The notes beneath the pieces were generated by a model. That model was given only the letters and a program-made list of their open reading frames with translations. It made no database searches and was not told the DNA's origin. Position numbers and translations under genes: made by a program. From positions 1 through 32,755 of the IMG/VR virus record IMGVR_UViG_3300009183_000036: a stretch of 32,755 bases of DNA; one strand, given 5' to 3'. The stretch is from a virus. The number at the start of each line of letters is the position of its first letter. The stretch's first letter is position 1. This document shows, one piece after another, positions 15,542 through 21,108 of the stretch.

Positions 15542-15825
15542 ACCCTTGGACTTGGTTTGTAGAAAAAATTTTGCCGCCTTTATTTGTAGCAATGGCGGTA
15601 GCGGTAGGCTCTGCTTCGGCGCTAATTTGGAAAAATGTAAATGATTTGTCTATATCGGTTTCGGTTCAAGAACGAGAAATCCAACTGTTAAAAGTTGGGT
15701 TAAAAGAACTGCAATTGCAATCGGTTAGTAGGTCTGAATTATTGGAAACAATGAAACGGGTAGAACAACAGTTAGAAATTATGATGCTTCGCAGTAAATT
15801 AACCGGCACAATTGAGGTACGTTAA
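15526..15825 (+). CDS. Membrane-anchored coiled-coil protein (lysis accessory)
   Basis: A 99-residue protein with one membrane helix (residues about 14-37: KILPPLFVAMAVAVGSASAL) and a C-terminal coiled coil (about 45-92: QEREIQLLKVGLKELQLQ ... LETMKRVEQQLEIMMLR). The layout recalls inner-membrane spanins of the Rz type or small holin partners, but no overlapping Rz1-like lipoprotein gene is visible, so I do not call it a spanin. The ATG at 15526 is preferred over an in-frame upstream start at 15436, which would lie deep in the hydrolase gene. Its TAA is one base from the ATG of the holin. Confidence 0.65.
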   Translation: MAEKINPWTWFVEKILPPLFVAMAVAVGSASALIWKNVNDLSISVSVQEREIQLLKVGLKELQLQSVSRSELLETMKRVEQQLEIMMLRSKLTGTIEVR

Positions 15826-15826
15826 T

Positions 15827-16312
15827 ATGATTGAATTACTCGGCGGCGGTATCTTTGGCTCCCTGCTTGGAGGCTTATTCCGGCTTGCTCCAGAAGTCCT
15901 TAAATGGCTTGACAAGAAAAACGAGCGCACGCATGAACTGCAAATGTTTACCCAGCAGTGCCAGCTTGAAACCCTGCGCGGTAATCAAAAACTAGCAGAA
16001 ATCGGGGCACAGCATGGCGCTGCGGTAGACGCTGGAGTTATGGATGCATTCAACAGCGCCATTGAACAACAAACCGAAATGGTTAAAGTTGCTGGCGGCT
16101 GGGCTGCAAGCCTGTCCGCTTCTGTGCGGCCTGTGGCGACCTACTGGATTTTAGTGTTGTGGAGCTTCGCGCATATTTGGTTTGCGTTGACGGTGAGCGC
16201 GCCGCCTGCGGATGTGTTTAAGCTAATCATGACCCCTGACTTTTCCGCGCTGGTATCTGGCACGCTTAATTACTGGTTCCTTGACCGTACATTGTCTAAG
16301 CGTGGGCTATGA
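15827..16312 (+). CDS. Holin of the three-transmembrane (GTA_holin_3TM-like) type
   Basis: A 161-residue protein. It has a Gly-rich hydrophobic N-terminus (IELLGGGIFGSLLGGLFRLA), the motif PEVLKWLDKKNERTHELQM, and after a charged middle the block SLSASVRPVATYWILVLW (about 95-112), followed by two more hydrophobic segments. R-PEVLKWLD-KNE--HEL and ASVRP--TYW together are characteristic of the 'holin of 3TMs' family as I remember it. It is followed by the endolysin with an ATGA overlap. It would permeabilise the inner membrane and release the endolysin, which lacks a signal peptide. Confidence 0.8.
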   Translation: MIELLGGGIFGSLLGGLFRLAPEVLKWLDKKNERTHELQMFTQQCQLETLRGNQKLAEIGAQHGAAVDAGVMDAFNSAIEQQTEMVKVAGGWAASLSASVRPVATYWILVLWSFAHIWFALTVSAPPADVFKLIMTPDFSALVSGTLNYWFLDRTLSKRGL

Positions 16313-16755
16313 AACTAGACATAGCCGCCGCGCTGTGCAAGCAATTTGAGGGCTACAGGTCTAAGCCATATTTGTGCCCTGCCGGTGTCCCTACGATAGG
16401 CTACGGCAGCACTTACTATGCTGACGGACGCAAGGTGGCTCTGACTGACCCGTCAATGTCTGAGCCGGATGCTGCTGCGTTGTTGTTACAAGAACTGCAC
16501 CACACCTACCTACCTGGCGTCCTGCGCCAGTGTCCTGTTTTGCTGACGGACGAGCGCAAGTGCAACGCCATTGTTGATTTTGTTTACAACCTTGGCACGG
16601 GCCGTTTGCAAACAAGCACACTCAAGCGCAAGATTAACGCGCAAGATTGGGACGGAGCCAAAGAACAATTAATGCTCTGGACTAAAGGCGGTGGTCGGGT
16701 GTTACCTGGGCTAGTCAAGCGTCGGGCTGCTGAAGTTGCCTTACTAGCTGCATAG
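16309..16755 (+). CDS. Endolysin, GH24 lysozyme (muramidase)
   Basis: A 148-residue T4/P22-type lysozyme that cleaves the MurNAc-GlcNAc bond of peptidoglycan. The catalytic stretch is FEGYRSKPYLCPAGVPTIGY: E14, then C23 where T4 lysozyme has Asp20, then T29. Spacing (8 and 5 residues between) fits the E-(D/C)-T triad exactly. Later family features are CNAIVDFVYNLGTGRLQTST and LPGLVKRRAAEVALL. There is no signal peptide or N-terminal membrane anchor, so export depends on the holin upstream. It is the last gene of the rightward structural/lysis transcript and faces the leftward operon across a 76-base gap with no clear terminator. Confidence 0.92.
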   Translation: MKLDIAAALCKQFEGYRSKPYLCPAGVPTIGYGSTYYADGRKVALTDPSMSEPDAAALLLQELHHTYLPGVLRQCPVLLTDERKCNAIVDFVYNLGTGRLQTSTLKRKINAQDWDGAKEQLMLWTKGGGRVLPGLVKRRAAEVALLAA

Positions 16756-16831
16756 GTGGGGGTACTCGCTGCACTGGTATTAATACGCCTTACGATTTAC
16801 GCAATCACAGCATCCGCTTTCCCCCCGTATT

Positions 16832-17059
16832 TTATGGTTTAGGGCAATCCTCTGGCACTTTTACGGCAATGTAAATTGGCGTTATCAGTCGCCTTTTCGG
16901 TTGCTCCCACCTATCAATATAAACATCTGGCATAGCATCTAGGCTTTTTTTGATTGACCTAGCATCTATCCCGCTGATGGTGCATATTTGGCTTTTATTT
17001 AAGCCATCTTCATGTGCTAGTAAAGTTTCACGGATTAAATGGTGTCTTGATTTTCTCAT
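16832..17059 (-). CDS. Small helix-turn-helix-like protein
   Basis: A 75-residue protein, last gene of the leftward operon. Residues 5-45 (HHLIRETLLAHEDGLNKSQI, then SGIDARSIKKSLDAMPDVYI) have the spacing of a winged helix: helix, helix-turn-helix with IDARSIKKSLDAM as the candidate recognition helix, then a wing around DRWEQPKRR. From memory this is a recurrent small phage protein with no named function. It could bind DNA. It overlaps the preceding gene as ATGA and shares its translation-start sequence with the 17056-17301 gene. Confidence 0.65.
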   Translation of the reverse strand: MRKSRHHLIRETLLAHEDGLNKSQICTISGIDARSIKKSLDAMPDVYIDRWEQPKRRLITPIYIAVKVPEDCPKP

Positions 17060-17301
17060 GTGTTCTTCTCCTTTGCGGGTGCGTAATACAAATTAACGTC
17101 ACCACTGCCTTTGGGTGGTGGGTTGTTTATTGTCCATGTGTGTGAGTCGCAGTGCATCACTACATCCGGCTCCTGCGCTGGCTGTGCCAAGGATTCTTTG
17201 ATAGCAATGATTTCTTTATCAAACTCACCCGCAAAAATTGAGTCCTCGTGGTTCATTCTTTCAAATGTGTCAAGCGCCAGCTTCAATGCTTCTTTAGTCA
17301 T
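17056..17301 (-). CDS. Small 'EALKLALDTFE' modular accessory protein
   Basis: An 81-residue protein: MTKEALKLALDTFERMNHED, an AI-AIKESLAQPAQEP block, and a Tyr/Pro-rich end. The head (ALKLAL-x-FE ... I-AIKE-LAQP-QEP) and the loose 'LYYAPA' tail are shared, in longer form, with the upstream gene and with many phage accessory proteins I recall; none has a known function. The last codons KEKNT-stop contain the AGGAG ribosome site of the next gene. The start overlaps the upstream gene as ATGA. Confidence 0.65.
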   Translation of the reverse strand: MTKEALKLALDTFERMNHEDSIFAGEFDKEIIAIKESLAQPAQEPDVVMHCDSHTWTINNPPPKGSGDVNLYYAPAKEKNT

Positions 17302-17951
17302 GTGTTCTTCTCCTTAAGTTTGGCTTCTGCAAAAAAAGCTCCCGCTATAAAGTCAGGGGTATTAGGCTTGCCAGAAAAATCAGGGTCTTTCAGCCCTACC
17401 CATGTGCGCTGTGCTGCGGGTGGGGTGGTGATGGGCGTGGTCTTAGCCGCATTCGCGCAAAAGTTGTAGCCACGCTTAATGCACAACTCACACAGCGTCC
17501 TGCACGCCACAGGCTCTTGCTCTGTGCGCTGTGCTGCTTCCAATCGCTCAATGTCGCCCTTGAGTCCGCGAATCACAATCTCATAAGCAGTGGACTCGCA
17601 ATGCCGGACGCATGGCGCTTGGCCTACTGGCTGTGCTGCTGGTGGGGTGGTGTAGAGGGGTATCCAACCAGTCCACGGGTTGCCTGTGCAAACCATTACA
17701 GTGCTGTGGTCACGAAATGCTGAGTCGTACCCTTCTTCGCTCGGGCGCATCCACGCTACAGGCTCCTGCTCTGGCTGTGCCAAGGCTTGCCCCATATCCG
17801 CGATGGCTTTCTGTGCATCAACCGACTCGGGTTCTTGCGAGTGATGTAGCGCATCAATGTCCTTCAGCGCCTCAAGCCACTGCTCAAGCTGTTCGCGGTC
17901 AACGGTTAGCTTGGCTTGCGCCATGTCCTTTTTGCTTTTGAATCCTGTCAT
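17298..17951 (-). CDS. Modular accessory protein with repeated QEPVA blocks
   Basis: A 217-residue protein starting MTGFKSKKDMAQAKLTVDRE. It is assembled from repeats: an N-terminal helix with LEQWLEALKDIDALHHSQEP, then AQPEQEPVAWMRPSEEGYDS ... WIPLYTTPPAAQ, then RTEQEPVACRTLCELCIKRG with closely spaced cysteines, and again TTPPAAQRTWVGL. The EPVAW...LYTTPP unit recurs in many phage early operons; function unknown. I place the start at 17951 because it overlaps the 24-residue gene's stop as ATGA; a longer in-frame start at 18014 would run through that small gene. The last codons KEKNT hold the ribosome site of the next gene. Confidence 0.65.
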   Translation of the reverse strand: MTGFKSKKDMAQAKLTVDREQLEQWLEALKDIDALHHSQEPESVDAQKAIADMGQALAQPEQEPVAWMRPSEEGYDSAFRDHSTVMVCTGNPWTGWIPLYTTPPAAQPVGQAPCVRHCESTAYEIVIRGLKGDIERLEAAQRTEQEPVACRTLCELCIKRGYNFCANAAKTTPITTPPAAQRTWVGLKDPDFSGKPNTPDFIAGAFFAEAKLKEKNT

Positions 17952-18022
17952 GTGTCCCCCCTTGTAACGCAAATAATTAAAAGAAATAAATACAACAACC
18001 CCCAAATTTGCCATGCGTTCAT
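17948..18022 (-). CDS. 24-residue single-pass membrane peptide
   Basis: A very small gene: residues 1-7 MNAWQIW, a hydrophobic helix GLLYLFLLIICV, then TRGDT and stop. It has a strong ribosome site (AAGGGG six bases upstream) and ATGA overlaps at both ends, with the broken gene upstream and the modular gene downstream. Those three features make it convincing despite its size. A one-helix peptide in an early operon could modulate host membrane proteins or exclude other phages; that is inference. Confidence 0.6.
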   Translation of the reverse strand: MNAWQIWGLLYLFLLIICVTRGDT

Positions 18023-18294
18023 GTTGTTCCCCTTGCTTTAATGGCCTCTATACAAGCTGCAACAGCATGACGCTCCTTGAAACTTGACAACGGCTGCCCT
18101 GTTGAATATTTAGAAGACAAAAATACTTTGATTAACTTTTTGCACTCCTTAACGCACGCTTCACGCTCATCAGCACGGACAAGCTCAGCAAAGGCTTCAA
18201 GGTCTGCTTAGCTACCGACTACACCATCAATACCCGGCGCTTGCTCTTGGTGTCGTTTAAGCCCCGCTTGCTTTGCTAGTTCAACGATGTTCAT
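18019..18294 (-). pseudogene. Early accessory gene interrupted by an in-frame TAA
   Basis: Reading leftward from the ATG at 18294, 28 codons give MNIVELAKQAGLKRHQEQAP and IDGVVGS, then TAA (18210-18208). In the same frame 62 further codons follow with no other stop: ADLEAFAELVRADEREACVK ... SSFKERHAVAACIEAIKARG-TT. The second half is the conserved core (LEAFA-LVRADEREAC, ending C--AI-A) of a small early-gene family that I recall as one piece with an N-terminal MN--ELAKQAG. No ATG or GTG start lies early in the second half. The final stop still overlaps the next gene as ATGA. So this is one gene with a nonsense mutation, or a read-through gene. Confidence 0.65.
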
Positions 18295-18446
18295 GCCAAA
18301 CCCCCAATATGGCCCAATACCGCAACACAAACCAAAGGCAGAATTACGTAGTAAGCCTTGAGACCAATTCTTAACCCCAAGAAAAAGCCGATTGCTAAAA
18401 CAATTAGCCAACCGTATGAAAAGAACCATTCCGAATAGGTGTTCAT
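18291..18446 (-). CDS. 51-residue two-helix membrane protein
   Basis: A small hydrophobic protein: MNTYSEWFFSYG, a first membrane helix WLIVLAIGFFLGLRI, a short GLKAYY loop and a second helix VILPLVCVAVLGHIGG. The ATG overlaps the preceding TGA by one base, with GGGGGAAG upstream; its own TGA overlaps the ATG of the broken gene as ATGA. Function unknown. It is one of four tiny membrane proteins expressed from the internal operator-controlled promoter. Confidence 0.65.
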   Translation of the reverse strand: MNTYSEWFFSYGWLIVLAIGFFLGLRIGLKAYYVILPLVCVAVLGHIGGLA

Positions 18447-18664
18447 CACTTCCCCCATACCCAAAATGCCAACAGCGTTACTGCTGCGGTCACAGCTATA
18501 AAAGCAAGCAGCGCCTTGAAAGTCGAGGTAACGTCATCGTATGGGTCGGTAACCTTACCCCAACCACCACTTAGGTACGCGTCATCGGCTTCTTTTATAC
18601 GCAACTTGCGTACAGGACAGTCCTTGCCTTGGTCGCATTTTCCCATGTCGTTACAGCAGTTCAT
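18446..18664 (-). CDS. 72-residue protein: Cys-rich N-terminus, C-terminal membrane helix
   Basis: The N-terminus MNCCNDMGKCDQGKDCPVRK holds four cysteines (C3, C4, C10, C16) in a compact pattern that recurs at the start of small phage early proteins (NC-QG-DCP-R). A polar middle follows, then a C-terminal membrane helix (about residues 50-70, KALLAFIAVTAAVTLLAFWV). The cysteines face the cytoplasm if the tail is anchored with its C-terminus outside, and could bind a metal. I use the ATG at 18664, which overlaps the upstream stop as ATGA, rather than the in-frame ATG at 18676. Function unknown. Confidence 0.65.
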   Translation of the reverse strand: MNCCNDMGKCDQGKDCPVRKLRIKEADDAYLSGGWGKVTDPYDDVTSTFKALLAFIAVTAAVTLLAFWVWGK

Positions 18665-18834
18665 ACCGACCACCATGCAACCAGCAGCGCAGCCATGCCA
18701 GCGCCGATAGCAAAAACCAAAAGATAGCCGCCAATTACGCTAAGTCGTGACTTTTTGTAACTGACGCTATATGCGCCGGTTGTCCAGGTGGCCTCACTCA
18801 TCATGCGAGGCGTTTGTGTGTAGCTTTGTTTCAT
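18661..18834 (-). CDS. 57-residue single-pass membrane protein
   Basis: The first gene behind the internal promoter copy: MKQSYTQTPRMMSEATWTTG, a basic turn SYKKSRL, then a membrane helix VIGGYLLVFAIGAGMAALLV ending AWWSV. AGGAG lies six bases before the ATG and belongs to the repeated leader element. The TGA overlaps the next ATG as ATGA. The Lys/Arg before the helix predicts a cytoplasmic N-terminus. Function unknown. Confidence 0.65.
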   Translation of the reverse strand: MKQSYTQTPRMMSEATWTTGAYSVSYKKSRLSVIGGYLLVFAIGAGMAALLVAWWSV

Positions 18835-18840
18835 TCCGTA

Positions 18841-18906
18841 CTCCTAAAAAGACCCCGAGAAGTTCAGGGCATGGATGCATCTTATCACAATTGTGAAGTG
18901 TTGCAG
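18841..18906 (-). promoter_or_regulatory. Internal leftward promoter with operator and hairpin leader (copy 2)
   Basis: On the minus strand: CTGCAA (-35, 18906-18901), a 16-base spacer holding the perfect palindrome TCACAATTGTGA (18885-18896), and TAAGAT (-10, 18884-18879). The transcript leader then forms CCCTGA/TCGGGG around a five-base loop (18868-18852), followed by TCTTTTTA and the AGGAG site. By my count 55 of 66 bases match the element at 20977-21042 without gaps. The operator lies between -35 and -10, so a bound repressor would block initiation. Confidence 0.7.
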
Positions 18907-18912
18907 GACTTT

Positions 18913-19203
18913 TTAATCAATATTTTTGATAAAACACCACTCGCGTTCTGCACGTCCAGCGATAGATTTAACAAATTTACCAGTTAATCCAACGAAGCCT
19001 TCTTTTTCCATTTCTGGCAATCTACGCGCAACTTGGGTTGCGTCTAATATTGCAAAATAAGCAATCCCATCCTTACCTAACGGGCCTTGCTCCATCAGCG
19101 TTTTAAGAATTAAAGCAGCATGGGCTTTGGCCAGGTCTTTTGCAGACGCAGCCGCTTGCCAGCTTGTAATCGGGTCGGTGTTTCTAGCGCGATAGTGTTC
19201 CAT
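18913..19203 (-). CDS. Winged-helix-like small protein
   Basis: A 96-residue protein: HYRARNTDPITSWQAAAS, ...AHAALILKTLMEQGPLGKDG, then IAYFAILDATQVARRLPEME and a C-terminal TGK...AGRAEREWCF. The RNTDP-TS--AA head and the GP-GKDGIA...QVARRLPE-E recognition-type helix are familiar from phage early proteins with a MarR-like winged-helix fold; none has a settled function that I know of. It may be a transcription factor. An AGGTGG ribosome site lies five bases upstream. The internal promoter copy begins just behind its stop. Confidence 0.7.
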   Translation of the reverse strand: MEHYRARNTDPITSWQAAASAKDLAKAHAALILKTLMEQGPLGKDGIAYFAILDATQVARRLPEMEKEGFVGLTGKFVKSIAGRAEREWCFIKNID

Positions 19204-19211
19204 ATTGCCAC

Positions 19212-19451
19212 CTAAAAAGGTACAGAATCAAAGTCATCTTTAGGAAAGCCCTCATCCTTTGGCTTTGGCTCATTGATGTAAGCCCAACCATTCCAGCCGC
19301 CTTCCATCAGCGGGGTTACGTCCAGCTTCAGCATATCGCCGCTTTTGGTTTCAATGATTGAGCCGATGCGGGTGTAGCGGTTTTTTGCTTGGCCTTGGGC
19401 ATTGGTGTATTTGCCGCTGATAACAGAGATTTCTTTTTTGATTTTTGACAT
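19212..19451 (-). CDS. Small protein with SSB-like acidic C-terminal tip
   Basis: A 79-residue protein next to the Erf gene. The body looks like a small beta barrel (KKEISVISGKYTNAQGQAKN, RYTRIGSIIETKSGDMLKLD, GGWNGWAYINEP). The tail is acidic and ends DDFDSVPF, close to the DDDIPF-type tip with which bacterial SSB recruits repair and replication proteins. Together with the neighbouring annealing protein this suggests a phage single-strand binding or SSB-mimic protein. I know no family name for it; the tail resemblance is seen, the function is inferred. It starts two bases after the Erf stop. Confidence 0.6.
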   Translation of the reverse strand: MSKIKKEISVISGKYTNAQGQAKNRYTRIGSIIETKSGDMLKLDVTPLMEGGWNGWAYINEPKPKDEGFPKDDFDSVPF

Positions 19452-19453
19452 GA

Positions 19454-20053
19454 TTAGCTTTTAAGTGATTCTGCGTGTTTCTTGATTGCACTACGGGTTT
19501 TGCTGTCAAGCATTCCCCAAAGCGCGGTTTTCTCTTCAATATCGGTGATGCCCTGGTATTCCTCCACAGCACCAACCAGATCATTTGCGCTCATGCGCTC
19601 GTTGATAGCTGCTGCAACATCGGCCAGGACAGACAAGCGATTTTGCGGCACAAGGTCAGTTTTTGTAGCCGACACTTTTACCCTGCTGGCTGCGTTACCG
19701 TCATCATCCTCTGGAGCAATACCGCAAGCCGCCATCAATGAATAGCGCCTAGCGTATGTCAGCGCCGAGCCGTACCCTTGCGGGTCTTGCTTGGCGGCTG
19801 GAACGTGCAGCTTTCCGCACTCCAGCATCTCGCCTGATTCGTGGACAAAGACCGTTTCTACGGTTACGCCTGTATCGTCCTGGCTAGTGCGCTGGATAAG
19901 GGCTATCCCTGCGGCATTTAAGCTATCTACAACAGCCTCCACGCATCCGGCAAGGTCAACGTACTTTGACCGAAAATGAGGGTTGGTAGACGTTTTCAAG
20001 GCCGGTGCAAAGCCACGTTGGGCCTTGACTAATGCTGATGCAATGTTTTTCAT
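19454..20053 (-). CDS. erf: Erf-family single-strand annealing recombinase
   Basis: A 199-residue protein with the ERF family core: NPHFRSKYVDLAGCVEAVVD near the N-terminus, a beta-rich middle (GVTVETVFVHESGEMLECG), and DPQGYGSALTYARRYSLMAA followed by CGIAPEDDDGNAAS at about 93-125. P22 Erf and relatives anneal complementary single strands and circularise injected, terminally redundant DNA, a step a headful-packaging phage needs. The C-terminus is helical and likely mediates protein contacts. GGAGGTGATT provides a strong ribosome site; the ATG overlaps the zinc-ribbon gene's stop as ATGA. Confidence 0.9.
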   Translation of the reverse strand: MKNIASALVKAQRGFAPALKTSTNPHFRSKYVDLAGCVEAVVDSLNAAGIALIQRTSQDDTGVTVETVFVHESGEMLECGKLHVPAAKQDPQGYGSALTYARRYSLMAACGIAPEDDDGNAASRVKVSATKTDLVPQNRLSVLADVAAAINERMSANDLVGAVEEYQGITDIEEKTALWGMLDSKTRSAIKKHAESLKS

Positions 20054-20199
20054 AAATCACCTCCAAAATCTAAACCACATTTTTCACAAGTAAAGTACCA
20101 AATCACTGCTATGTCGTCATAAGTGTGGCGCGTAAGGTCGCCACAATCCGCCCCACATTCGGGGCATTCGTGCTCTTCACGGTTAGGCTCGGTGTTCAT
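20050..20199 (-). CDS. 49-residue zinc-ribbon protein
   Basis: A tiny gene: MNTEPNREEHECPECGADCG, an intermediate stretch DLTRHTYDDIAVIWYFT, then CEKCGLDFGGDL. The pairs CPEC and CEKC, 30 residues apart and joined by beta-like sequence, form a textbook zinc ribbon. It overlaps genes at both ends as ATGA, and its last codons contain the GGAGGTG site of erf. It may bind nucleic acid or a host protein; no specific function can be given. Confidence 0.7.
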   Translation of the reverse strand: MNTEPNREEHECPECGADCGDLTRHTYDDIAVIWYFTCEKCGLDFGGDL

Positions 20200-20405
20200 T
20201 CTGATTCCTTTGAATGTTTGATTGCTATAAAAATGTCACAAGCGGCATCTTCCAAGTCCATAGACATATGCGTAAAAACTTCGTCAAAATCGTATTTAAG
20301 CGATCTGTCCATCTCGAAAATGATTAGCGACATATCAAGTGGTGGCACAAGGCCACGAATTAGGGCTTCTTTGAATTCTGCTATCAGGTGAGAAATTTCT
20401 TTCAT
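20196..20405 (-). CDS. 69-residue acidic helical protein, function unknown
   Basis: The product MKEISHLIAEFKEALIRGLV continues with PPLDMSLIIFEMDRSLKYDF and an acidic helical end (DLEDAACDIFIAIKHSKESE). It looks like a compact four-helix protein without signal, cysteines in pairs or known motif. Both ends overlap neighbours as ATGA. I do not recognise a family. Small acidic early proteins often act as inhibitors of host enzymes, but nothing here shows it. Confidence 0.6.
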   Translation of the reverse strand: MKEISHLIAEFKEALIRGLVPPLDMSLIIFEMDRSLKYDFDEVFTHMSMDLEDAACDIFIAIKHSKESE

Positions 20406-20683
20406 ACTGTGTACTCCAAGGCCTGTAACTTGCTGATGCGGTCGTTAATTTCCTTCACGGTGTCGTTGTAGTCGGACATTGCTTTTTGCTTTTGAGCCTC
20501 CAGCGCGGCAATCTTTTGGGCAGTGGGGTCATAACTGTCTGGAACTTCGATTTCGATTTCTCGCTCACCTACAAATGTTTGGTTTTCATCATCGTTATGT
20601 TTGTAGGCCATGACTAGGTAAATGCCTGCATCTTGCCAGTCGTACTTTTGGAAGTAGACGTAAATGGTGGTTTTGATTTTCAT
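20402..20683 (-). CDS. 93-residue protein with C-terminal coiled coil
   Basis: The first half is beta-like (KIKTTIYVYFQKYDWQDAGI, YLVMAYKHN, FVGEREIEIEVPDSYDPTA). The second half is a heptad-patterned helix (QKIAALEAQKQKAMSDYNDT, VKEINDRISKLQALEY). This two-part layout recurs in small phage early proteins I remember as hypothetical. It probably oligomerises through the coiled coil. An AAAGGA site precedes the ATG. Function unknown. Confidence 0.65.
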   Translation of the reverse strand: MKIKTTIYVYFQKYDWQDAGIYLVMAYKHNDDENQTFVGEREIEIEVPDSYDPTAQKIAALEAQKQKAMSDYNDTVKEINDRISKLQALEYTV

Positions 20684-20735
20684 GATGTTCCTTTAAAAGA
20701 CCCTTGCGGGATTGATGGGGCCGAAGTCCCGATGT

Positions 20736-20969
20736 TTAATGTGCCAACTTGATAGCCTGGGTAATGTTGTCGCAAAATACGCCTGCACTGTAATCACTCA
20801 TTAAATCGTCGCGGTCGTTTTGGTTGCGGACGTTTATGCAAGCAATATTTCCGGATTCATTAAAAAAACTAATAACGTGTTGATTGCCTTTGGCTATGCA
20901 GCGGTTGCCAGTTTGAATCACTTGAAAGCCCGATTTTTCAAGTTTTTTGATTGCGTTGATTGTTTGCAT
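20736..20969 (-). CDS. 77-residue first gene of the leftward operon, unknown
   Basis: The product begins MQTINAIKKLEKSGFQVIQT and continues with NRCIAKGNQHVISFFNESGN, IACINVRNQNDRDD, and ends DNITQAIKLAH. It looks like a small alpha/beta domain; I do not recognise a family. Its place directly behind the leftward early promoter suggests very early expression, where other phages keep anti-termination, superinfection or host-shutoff genes. The ATG at 20969 is used because the AGGAG of the repeated leader lies seven bases upstream; a longer in-frame start at 21008 would lie inside the leader hairpin. Confidence 0.65.
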   Translation of the reverse strand: MQTINAIKKLEKSGFQVIQTGNRCIAKGNQHVISFFNESGNIACINVRNQNDRDDLMSDYSAGVFCDNITQAIKLAH

Positions 20970-20976
20970 TTGCTTA

Positions 20977-21042
20977 CTCCTAAAAAGACCCCAAGGTGTT
21001 CGGGGCATGGCTGTATCTTATCACGTTTGTGAAGCCTTGCAA
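20977..21042 (-). promoter_or_regulatory. Early leftward promoter with operator and hairpin leader (copy 1)
   Basis: On the minus strand: TTGCAA (-35, 21042-21037), a 16-base spacer containing the operator TCACAAACGTGA (21032-21021), and TAAGAT (-10, 21020-21015). The leader contains CCCCGA/TTGGGG around a five-base loop (21004-20988), then TCTTTTTA and AGGAG. This is the main candidate promoter for the leftward operon. The hairpin plus U-run directly before the ribosome site looks like a weak terminator or a translational control element. Confidence 0.75.
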
Positions 21043-21108
21043 GCCTTTTGCAATAAAAATTTCTATTAGATTTGCTTTCTTAATAGCTTTTTTCTATAAC
21101 CTACACGC

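Noticed and set aside
16756-16831. Bidirectional terminator in the gap between the convergent operons
   Set aside because: Only a long-range GGGGG/CCCCC pairing and the short palindrome GTATTAATAC are visible; neither is followed by a T-run on either strand. I see no convincing terminator although one would be expected here.
17298-18014. Longer N-terminus (start at 18014) for the modular QEPVA protein
   Set aside because: It would read through the 24-residue membrane peptide gene, which has its own ribosome site; the ATG at 17951 fits the ATGA pattern of the operon.
20684-20735. Third copy of the operator-promoter-leader element
   Set aside because: The stretch has a similar GGGTCTTTT-A-AGGA segment and a CCC-GCAA-GGG mini-hairpin but lacks the operator palindrome, -35 and -10, so it is at most a leader remnant.
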